Shown here: piece by piece, positions 51,436 through 57,502 of the stretch | How positions within the stretch are numbered: position 1 is the stretch's first letter | Layout: every line of letters begins with the position of its first letter | Assembly: GCA_023437715.1 (NCBI GenBank) | Contig: JAEZFK010000049.1 | Location: forward strand, 1-57,502 | Direction: 5' to 3' | Length of the DNA: 57,502 nucleotides | Origin: Bacillota bacterium | Lineage (GTDB): Bacteria; Bacillota; Clostridia; Lachnospirales; Lachnospiraceae | Translations under genes and position numbers: made by a program | Notes under the pieces: generated by a model | Databases searched by the model: none | What the model saw: only the letters and a program-made list of their open reading frames with translations | What the model was told of the DNA's origin: nothing

Positions 51436-51500
51436 AAAAGTTCCTCCTTCTGATAAAACAAACAGCCCGCACACCCTGAATCAGATATACCGGCCGTTTG

Positions 51501-54050
51501 TTACGTATTTTGCCTGTTGTCATTTTCCGTATCGTCATCCAGCACAGGATTAATTACCCCTGTGCGCACCAGCCTGGCAAAAGCAGAAACCAGCTCCGGA
51601 TCGAACTGAGTTCCGGCGCCCTTTTCCAGCTCATCGATGGCAAAGTCCACAGACATGCTGGATTTATAGCTTCGTCTTGATACCATGGCGTCAAAGGAAT
51701 CCGCAATACACAGGATTCTGGCGGCAAGCGGTATATCCTTTCCCGCAATACGGCGCGGGTATCCTCTTCCGTCAAACCGCTCGTGGTGGCCCAGAACAGC
51801 CGGAATAACGTAATCCATGGAGGGCAGATGACGGATGATCTCCACCGCCCCCTCAACGTGCCTTTTCATAATCTCATATTCATCCGCTGTAAGCTTTCCC
51901 GCTTTATTCAGTATGTTCTCCGGCATTCCTATCTTTCCGATATCGTGGAGAAGCGCCGATTCCTTGAGTATTTCCCTGTACTCCTCGCTTGTTCCCAAAG
52001 CCTCTCCCATAGCCACTGCATAATAGGCCACATTCTTCGAATGCTGGAAGGTATAATGGTCCTTTGCGTCAATAGCCGCAGTAAGGGCATAAATCGTGGG
52101 AGCATACTCAGAATACATGCTCTTATGCTTTTTTATAAGGCCTTCATCCGCATTCCTGATGCCGATAATGCCGTCTGAATACACACGGATTGCATTCTTT
52201 CCCGAGCGCTTTACATGGTACACCGCACAGTCAGCGTTGGATATCAGCTCCTGAATGTTCACTGCTCCATAGGGTATGGCGCAGATCCCGCAGCTGACAG
52301 TCAGGGGTTTTAAATAAGTTTCCGCACAGTCCCTGTTCATATTCTGAATCTGCCGGGAAATGTTCTCAGACAGGTTCTGGGCCGAATAAATATCATATTC
52401 CGGAAGAATAACGGCAAATTCCTTGCCGCTGTAGCGGGCACAGTAACCGCTGTCTCCCACTGTTCCCTGAATGATTTTCGCAATATGTACCAGGGCCCTG
52501 TCTCCCTCTTTGTTTCCGTAAAGCTGGTTGTACAGTTTAAAATCATCCACATTAAATATGGACAGAGCCAGCGAAGTGCGTCTGCTTTTTTCATATGCCT
52601 CTTCCAGCACTTCATAGAAGTATTTCCTGTTCAGAAGTCCCGTAAGCTCGTCTGTCCTGGCCTCCTCATATGCCTTTTCGTAAAGCCTGGAGTTTTTCAC
52701 CGCAATGGAGCTGACGGATTCAATGGAATTGAGGAATATAATATCCTCTTCCGTATAGCCGGACCTGAATTTACCTCTCGATTCCTTGCCGCCGATGAGC
52801 ACCAGGCCCGCCAGGTCATCTCCGTCTTTCAAAGGAAGAAAGCACTCTATCTTAAGATTTTCTAACAGTCCCTTTTCCTCTTCCCACATGGATTTATACT
52901 CAACAGTCCTCTTAAAATCCTTGAGCAGGAGACAGGAATCATGGCTTTTCAGCAAGCTTATAAGAGGTGTTTCTTCATCCAGCATGAAATTCTTATCATC
53001 CAGCGGACTGCCGCTGAACACAGCAGGGTAATGTCCATGCTCGTCATTGATGCAGACGTATATCTTCTTGGTATGCATGGTGCCGGTAATTACAGTCACC
53101 AGCTCCTGAAGTATCTCATTCAGCCGCAGGGACTGGGATATCATGGACGTATATTCACTCAGGCGCTCCGTCTGGCTCACTTCCTCTTTAATAAATAATT
53201 TGTCAAAAAATCCTTTTGCTACGAAATAGATAAGCATGGTTACCATCATGGTCATAATGGCCACAATCATAACACTGAATGAAGCCAGCATCGTAACCTT
53301 TGTCCGTATCAGTTGTTCCATGGTCTGGGCAAGATTATAAAATGCAAGGGCGCTGATGGCCATTGCAACGATATAACAGTTCCCCCTTGAAAACAGCAGG
53401 GTCATCTTAAACACGTGCCGGGAATACAGGGTATAGAACATGACACCGGCATTTATGGCTCCTGAGAGTATGTCAATGGGAAAGCCGTTGAAGACAGGCA
53501 CCACCATGTTGCCGGCGGACAGCAGAAGGATTCCGATCAGCAAAGGCACCACCTTGGAACACACGCTCTTATTCTTTCTGCACCTCCATATTATAGCCAT
53601 GGAATGTATGACAACAAGGAAGCACAGACCGTATATGGCAATAACACGCCACGTCATATGATACACGAAAGACACATTTCCGTCAGCCCGGATAATTTCC
53701 GGCGCTGCAAGCAGGTTATGGGTCGCCATGTTGTAAATATTGACCGCCAGGATCAGGAACAGCCATACACGGTGGTACTTCTTGGGCGTATAGCCGCAGA
53801 AATCCCGTATAAAACGGAAAAATGCATACGGTACCAGAGCAATTCCCAACAAAGACAGATGAAACCATACCTGATAGGACGGCCACGCCATAAGCCTCAT
53901 GAGCAGAGAACCGCCTGTCCATAAAATCAGGCTCCCCAAGACACCAATAAAGTCTCCCACCAGCTTCGACTTTTTAGCCGATATGAAAGCCAGCATGAGA
54001 AACAGATAAAAACATAAGGCTGTGACGGAAATAAAAACATAGCTTCTCAT
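51501..54050 (-). CDS. Membrane sensor with GAF, degenerate GGDEF and HD-GYP domains
   Basis: An 849-residue protein. Residues about 1-285 hold seven to nine membrane helices like the sensor part of 7TM histidine kinases; about 300-450 a GAF domain; about 465-640 a GGDEF domain; about 645-835 an HD-GYP domain. The GGDEF signature reads SGKEF, so cyclase activity is doubtful, while the HD-GYP motifs LLHDIGKIGMP and HHERFDGRGYP are intact. It probably degrades cyclic di-GMP, with the upstream domains sensing a signal. Four bases after the GH3-family gene, clearly in its operon. Confidence 0.88.
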   Translation of the reverse strand: MRSYVFISVTALCFYLFLMLAFISAKKSKLVGDFIGVLGSLILWTGGSLLMRLMAWPSYQVWFHLSLLGIALVPYAFFRFIRDFCGYTPKKYHRVWLFLILAVNIYNMATHNLLAAPEIIRADGNVSFVYHMTWRVIAIYGLCFLVVIHSMAIIWRCRKNKSVCSKVVPLLIGILLLSAGNMVVPVFNGFPIDILSGAINAGVMFYTLYSRHVFKMTLLFSRGNCYIVAMAISALAFYNLAQTMEQLIRTKVTMLASFSVMIVAIMTMMVTMLIYFVAKGFFDKLFIKEEVSQTERLSEYTSMISQSLRLNEILQELVTVITGTMHTKKIYVCINDEHGHYPAVFSGSPLDDKNFMLDEETPLISLLKSHDSCLLLKDFKRTVEYKSMWEEEKGLLENLKIECFLPLKDGDDLAGLVLIGGKESRGKFRSGYTEEDIIFLNSIESVSSIAVKNSRLYEKAYEEARTDELTGLLNRKYFYEVLEEAYEKSRRTSLALSIFNVDDFKLYNQLYGNKEGDRALVHIAKIIQGTVGDSGYCARYSGKEFAVILPEYDIYSAQNLSENISRQIQNMNRDCAETYLKPLTVSCGICAIPYGAVNIQELISNADCAVYHVKRSGKNAIRVYSDGIIGIRNADEGLIKKHKSMYSEYAPTIYALTAAIDAKDHYTFQHSKNVAYYAVAMGEALGTSEEYREILKESALLHDIGKIGMPENILNKAGKLTADEYEIMKRHVEGAVEIIRHLPSMDYVIPAVLGHHERFDGRGYPRRIAGKDIPLAARILCIADSFDAMVSRRSYKSSMSVDFAIDELEKGAGTQFDPELVSAFARLVRTGVINPVLDDDTENDNRQNT

Positions 54051-54054
54051 ACGA

Positions 54055-55689
54055 TCAGTATCTCCTTTGCCTGTTGGTTGGCTCCTGCATCCTTACCATT
54101 TCCTGTACATCGTGAATCGAAGGGTTAATATGCCTCAGCGGCTTCCCTGTCTTCTCCTCATATGCGCTGAATGTTCCGCATTTGAGAACCGTTATCTCCA
54201 ACGGATCCATACCCAGTATGTGCTTTAAGTCGTGGTAATCCTGATCCACATATTTAAAGTAAATGGTAAGATGCTCCTTCAGCAGCTCCCTGCTCACTGC
54301 CCGGTTCACAATGGTGCCCGGAGTCAGCTCTACATACATGTGCAGGAAAGGCCTCCCCTTATCAGCCGTGAACTCCTTTAAGGCAACCCAGCCTGCAACC
54401 TCCAGCCCTGAAAGCTCAATCACGTTCTTGATGGAATTCTCCGATATCCTGGTAAAGCCGGCGATATCAATAATATCCGGCACCCTGTCTATGTATTCAA
54501 ACCTTGGAATCCTGGTCTCATCCTCCTTGCTGGTGAGTCCCAGACAGCGGTACATATCGCCCACCCGGTATCTGGCAAAGGCTCCGCCCTTCAATACGGT
54601 CAGTACAAGTTCATATACTTCTCCGGGCACCACCTCGTCCATGCAGACAGTTTTGGGAACGTAGGAGGAATCCTCCATATTCCTGTACATTTCCGCCTCC
54701 GGCATGAACTCATAAAAGCATGAATCAGGGAAAAAGTACAGACCGTTGCGGTTCCAGGTCTCTGTTCCCACAAAGCTGGGTTCCGTGCCCGCAAACACCT
54801 CCACCGGCCGGATGCCCCACAGCTCCTCCAAATCGTCTTTATAGCAGCGGTTGTCAGTACCGGCGCACAGAAATCCTTTCAGCTGAAAAAGGTCTTTCGG
54901 CATCAGGGGGCGTTCCTCCTTTTGGCACTGTTTCTTTGCCTTTACGTACTTAATTGCCATAGACGGCGACATGTTTAAAAGCTTCTTTAAGGAGGAACCG
55001 CCCTTTTTGCTGCCTTCTGAAAGGCTCGCAATGCTCTTGCTCACATAATAAGCTACGCTTCCCATTCCGAAGAAAAAATCAATTCCCTTGCTGAGTCCCA
55101 TTTTAAAGCCACGCTTATTGCGCTCCGTAAATGTCATATTTACGGCTTCATTGACCGGCGGCAGGAATTCCATATGGAACTGATCCGATAATCCCAGGGG
55201 TATCAGGCCCGTTATATAGGGAAGGGGGGCCAGGCCATAGAGAAAGGTATCGCCCACACCAATATCAAAATTTCCTCTTCCTTTGCTGGTAGCCATCATA
55301 AGGCAGGTAATAATATTATTCTTATAGGTTTCCAGCATGCCGCGGGTATAGGGGGCTACCTTAATTGGATGTTTTCCTCCCTCCCATGTAGTCTGAAGCC
55401 AGATAATGGGCTTGTCCGGAAGCATCTCCTCTTTCTTCATAAGGAGAACATCTGCATAATCATCATAGGTGGTCAGGGGCACCATGGAACGAAACTCTTC
55501 CACATTGGAAGGCTTCCTGCCCTTTAAGATCTTCTGCCCCAGGGGACTGCTGCTCCAGATCTTAATCTGTTCCTCCAGCAGCCTTCTCTGTATCTTCATA
55601 TAGGATTCCATGTCCAGGTCCAGGAAACCACAGTACTCCTGCCAGATCCTGTCATACTCCTGGTTTACCAGCTTTTCCTCAAACGTCAC
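54055..55689 (-). CDS. GH3-family acyl-adenylating enzyme
   Basis: A 544-residue protein of the GH3 family, known from plants (JAR1, auxin- and jasmonate-amino acid synthetases) and scattered bacteria. Visible family parts: WSSSPLGQKIL, PLTTYDDYADVL, the P-loop-like WLQTTWEGGKHPIKVAPYT, AGTEPSFVGTE, YELVLTVLKGGAFARYRVGD and the C-terminal hinge FEYIDRVPDIIDIAGF. It probably adenylates a carboxylic acid and joins it to an amine or thiol. Starts with GTG overlapping the methyltransferase stop (GTGA). No bacterial pathway for it is known to me. Confidence 0.85.
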   Translation of the reverse strand: MTFEEKLVNQEYDRIWQEYCGFLDLDMESYMKIQRRLLEEQIKIWSSSPLGQKILKGRKPSNVEEFRSMVPLTTYDDYADVLLMKKEEMLPDKPIIWLQTTWEGGKHPIKVAPYTRGMLETYKNNIITCLMMATSKGRGNFDIGVGDTFLYGLAPLPYITGLIPLGLSDQFHMEFLPPVNEAVNMTFTERNKRGFKMGLSKGIDFFFGMGSVAYYVSKSIASLSEGSKKGGSSLKKLLNMSPSMAIKYVKAKKQCQKEERPLMPKDLFQLKGFLCAGTDNRCYKDDLEELWGIRPVEVFAGTEPSFVGTETWNRNGLYFFPDSCFYEFMPEAEMYRNMEDSSYVPKTVCMDEVVPGEVYELVLTVLKGGAFARYRVGDMYRCLGLTSKEDETRIPRFEYIDRVPDIIDIAGFTRISENSIKNVIELSGLEVAGWVALKEFTADKGRPFLHMYVELTPGTIVNRAVSRELLKEHLTIYFKYVDQDYHDLKHILGMDPLEITVLKCGTFSAYEEKTGKPLRHINPSIHDVQEMVRMQEPTNRQRRY

Positions 55690-56228
55690 TTATGTTCACC
55701 GCCCTTTATAATTTTCGGTATTAAAAATGGCACAGTCCTTTGATAATCCTCATAATCAGAAAACTCCCTGACAAATATGCAACGGTCCTGATACCAGGCA
55801 TACAGCAGATTGAACAGGGATAACACGATGGAGAGCACAGCCCGCTCTTCCATTCCCGTGGACATTCCCAGACATAAAAAGCAGCCAAAAAACCACCAGA
55901 TGCCAGGATGGCGGCAAAAGCTGTATACTCCGGTTCTGCATACCTTATGCTTGTCCGCCTCCCTGCAGTAAGTGCTGTCGAAAGGAAGGGCAAAATAAAG
56001 GGTATGGATAAGGCAGATCAGGAACAGCACCGCTCCCATCAGCCACACAATCCATCCCGCAGTCCTGACGGATACAGAGAGCCAAACCAGTCTGACAGCC
56101 ACCGCGGCCAGAAACAGATTTCCAACCGCAAAAAAAAGAGTCATCCATCTTGTTTTGACAAATACCCTGTTCCAGTCATACAGAAAAAATAAAACAAACG
56201 CTCCCAAGCCTAGAATCCAGTCCAGCAT
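55686..56228 (-). CDS. Membrane methyltransferase of the ICMT/PEMT type
   Basis: A 180-residue protein with about five membrane helices and the C-terminal ICMT-like core: TGVYSFCRHPGIWWFFGC and a late FVREFSDYEDYQRTVPFLIP, the AdoMet-binding and catalytic region of isoprenylcysteine carboxyl methyltransferases and NnrU/PEMT relatives. It may methylate a carboxyl or amine of a lipid-like compound. First gene of the operon with GH3 and the sensor phosphodiesterase; overlaps the GH3 gene by four bases. Own promoter at 56293-56321. Confidence 0.8.
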   Translation of the reverse strand: MLDWILGLGAFVLFFLYDWNRVFVKTRWMTLFFAVGNLFLAAVAVRLVWLSVSVRTAGWIVWLMGAVLFLICLIHTLYFALPFDSTYCREADKHKVCRTGVYSFCRHPGIWWFFGCFLCLGMSTGMEERAVLSIVLSLFNLLYAWYQDRCIFVREFSDYEDYQRTVPFLIPKIIKGGEHK

Positions 56229-56292
56229 CTACTCTCCCTCATATATGACACAGTACAGCAAAAGACGCCATACAAAAAAACTTATTTTACGA

Positions 56293-56321
56293 ACAATATT
56301 AATCTTACCATAAAGTGTCAA
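56293..56321 (-). promoter_or_regulatory. Sigma-A type promoter of the methyltransferase-GH3 operon
   Basis: On the minus strand TTGACA and TATTGT with a 17-base spacer, 65 bases ahead of the start. Confidence 0.7.
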
Positions 56322-56510
56322 AAAACGGAAGATATGGGACCGGACACAATTTTCTCATTAATGACTAATTTTAAAATATTTCGTAATTATACAAAAAAAC
56401 TTATTAAAAATCCGCAGCCGTCAGATTTTACAACATCACTACCGTTAATATAGAACTTATTTGCGCATCAGATTGTTTATTAGATAACTAAAAAAACGCC
56501 CCTGAGAGTA
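56322..56510. other. Gene-free AT-rich stretch
   Basis: Spacer between the operon promoter and the repeat trailer. No element recognised. Confidence 0.4.
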
Positions 56511-56613
56511 AACAAAAAATGCGCAAACCCTGCCTGGATTCACGCATTTTTTTATTCTCTTCTTAAAGCATATATCCTCAAAACCGCACATTGCCATAAT
56601 CTTTCTTCATCCG
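56511..56613 (-). repeat. rRNA-trailer repeat, copy A, with terminator
   Basis: About 100 bases matching 57321-57420 in order: AAAAAATGCGCAAACCC, GGATT.ACGCATTTTT, ATTCTCTTCTTAAAGCATAT, CCTCAAAACC.CACATTG and TTCATCCG. On the minus strand it ends in a hairpin with a T-run (56514-56552), which terminates the phosphatase gene. Confidence 0.8.
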
Positions 56614-56625
56614 CTTTAAGCGGTT

Positions 56626-57120
56626 TTATAAAAATTCTTCCTTATTTTCCGCAGTCTCCCCATGTTCTTCATTTAATATCCTGGTTAAAAGGGCTTTACA
56701 GCCTTCGCAAACATCTTTATAGGTAGCCTCGAAATCTCCGGTATACCACGGGTCTGCTATATCCCCGGGATTAGGACCAAAGTCCAGAAGACGCTTTACC
56801 TTTCCTTTGGGGTCCCCGCCCAGAATCCGCATCATATTGGTAATATTCCGGCTGTCCATACCGATCAGATAATCGTATTTATTGTAATCCTTCCGTGATA
56901 TCTGTACCGCATACTTTCCAGCGGTAGAAATGCCGTGCTCCTTAAGCTTATTCCTGGTTCCGTGATGGACCGGATTTCCGATCTCCTCTGTACTGGTGGC
57001 GGCTGATGCGATAAAAAAGCAATCGCTTAAATGCTTCTTTTCCACCATGTCTTTCATGACAAACTCCGCCATGGGAGATCTGCATATGTTGCCGTGGCAG
57101 ACGAAAAGTATTTTTATCAT
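56626..57120 (-). CDS. Low-molecular-weight protein-tyrosine phosphatase
   Basis: A 164-residue phosphatase. The active-site P-loop CHGNICRSP (C(X)5R with following serine) is at residues 8-16 and the general acid aspartate is in ADPWYTGDFEATY. Such enzymes reverse tyrosine (or arginine) phosphorylation, for example of capsule kinases. The ATG at 57120 gives the normal family start MIKILFVCHGN, though its ribosome site is weak; an upstream TTG would add 23 lysine-rich residues. It lies between two copies of the rRNA trailer repeat. Confidence 0.92.
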   Translation of the reverse strand: MIKILFVCHGNICRSPMAEFVMKDMVEKKHLSDCFFIASAATSTEEIGNPVHHGTRNKLKEHGISTAGKYAVQISRKDYNKYDYLIGMDSRNITNMMRILGGDPKGKVKRLLDFGPNPGDIADPWYTGDFEATYKDVCEGCKALLTRILNEEHGETAENKEEFL

Positions 57121-57189
57121 AGTTACTTTAACCCCTATTCTGCTGTATCTTTCTTTTTTAGGACTTATCTTTTTTTTAGGACTTTCCAA

Positions 57190-57320
57190 AGTTTTTGTCT
57201 TTTTTTGCTTATTCTTTTATGCTTCTTCCATGCAAACATGTAAAAGAGCCTTATCATAATAATATCATAAATAAGGCCGAAAATCCATCTATACTGCATT
57301 TACTTTCATTATGAAGTACT
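57190..57320. other. Gene-free spacer
   Basis: AT-rich stretch between the phosphatase gene and the second trailer repeat. No gene, and no 5S rRNA, is seen. Confidence 0.4.
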
Positions 57321-57420
57321 AATAAAAAATGCGCAAACCCATATCGGATTTACGCATTTTTATTCTCTTCTTAAAGCATATACCCTCAAAACCACACATT
57401 GTTCTATATCTTTTCATCCG
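57321..57420 (-). repeat. rRNA-trailer repeat, copy B, with terminator
   Basis: Same order of blocks as copy A. It lies 30 bases past the 23S 3' end, and its minus-strand hairpin (57327-57362, ending in TTTTTT) is the apparent terminator of the rRNA operon. Confidence 0.8.
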
Positions 57421-57449
57421 TTCTTCTTTCCTCTTACCTAAACCAACCT

Positions 57450-57502
57450 GGTTAAGCCCTCGACCTATTAGTGACAGTCAGCTACACACGTTGCCGTGCT
57501 TC
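57450..57502 (-). rRNA. 23S rRNA, 3' end (partial)
   Basis: The plus-strand text GGTTAAGCCCTCGACCTATT and following bases is the complement of the conserved 3' end of bacterial 23S rRNA (..CTAATAGGTCGAGGGCTTAACC). The gene continues beyond the window edge. No 5S gene follows within the next 300 bases downstream, where one is usually found. Confidence 0.92.

Noticed and set aside
1..57502. CRISPR arrays and tRNA genes
   Set aside because: No regularly spaced repeats and no tRNA cloverleaf pattern were noticed on either strand; a tRNAscan-SE run would be the proper test.

Overview
The window looks like chromosomal DNA of a spore-forming, gut-type Clostridium relative, probably Lachnospiraceae (Clostridium cluster XIVa). 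The reasons are several sporulation genes (spoIIID, a SipL-type SPOCS/LysM protein, a CotS-like coat protein, a YtvI-type permease), a T-box leader on proS, strong AGGAGG ribosome binding sites, Gram-positive style lipoproteins, and a polyamine operon using agmatine deiminase and carboxyspermidine enzymes. The species assignment is inference; no search was run.

Layout. 1-1000: scar of mobile DNA (IS1182-type transposase tail abutting an excisionase-like tail). 1-6.9 kb: housekeeping and stress genes on the minus strand (yaaA, bcp, SRAP peptidase, metallo-hydrolase, gldA, ABC-F ATPase), then a divergent membrane protein. 7.9-14.2 kb: a LacI-controlled beta-galactoside uptake and hydrolysis operon (lacI, binding protein, two permeases, GH42). 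14.5-30 kb: core genes (phosphoglucomutase, CotS, CCA transferase, proS with T-box, M20 hydrolase, YtvI, pseudouridine synthase, hemolysin III, GIY-YIG, SipL, cysE, PrcB-like lipoprotein, AraC regulator). 29.2-36 kb: a six-gene polyamine operon leading from arginine through agmatine and putrescine to spermidine. 36.5 kb: spoIIID.

36.97-46.84 kb is a visibly GC-rich block with different codon use: a PrpR-type regulator divergent from a DUF1537 kinase, a BNR/sialidase-fold protein, an iron alcohol dehydrogenase, a DapA-family lyase and a PdxA2-type dehydrogenase, followed by a DASS transporter and a VOC protein. It reads as an acquired acid-sugar catabolic island. The kinase/PdxA2 pair is the known tetronate (threonate/erythronate) route; the added BNR protein, lyase and Fe-ADH suggest a substrate not yet assigned. 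Two promoter regions in the island share a dyad that may be the regulator's operator.

46.9-57.5 kb returns to host-like composition: a DD-carboxypeptidase/bactofilin pair, a decayed partial copy of spoIIID, an HD-GYP phosphodiesterase, a Gfo/Idh/MocA oxidoreductase, then a tight three-gene operon (ICMT-like methyltransferase, GH3-family adenylating enzyme, membrane GAF-GGDEF-HD-GYP protein) that has no function I recognise and is a good candidate for an undescribed system. The window ends in a low-molecular-weight phosphatase gene flanked by two copies of the rRNA-operon trailer, then the 3' end of a 23S rRNA on the minus strand.
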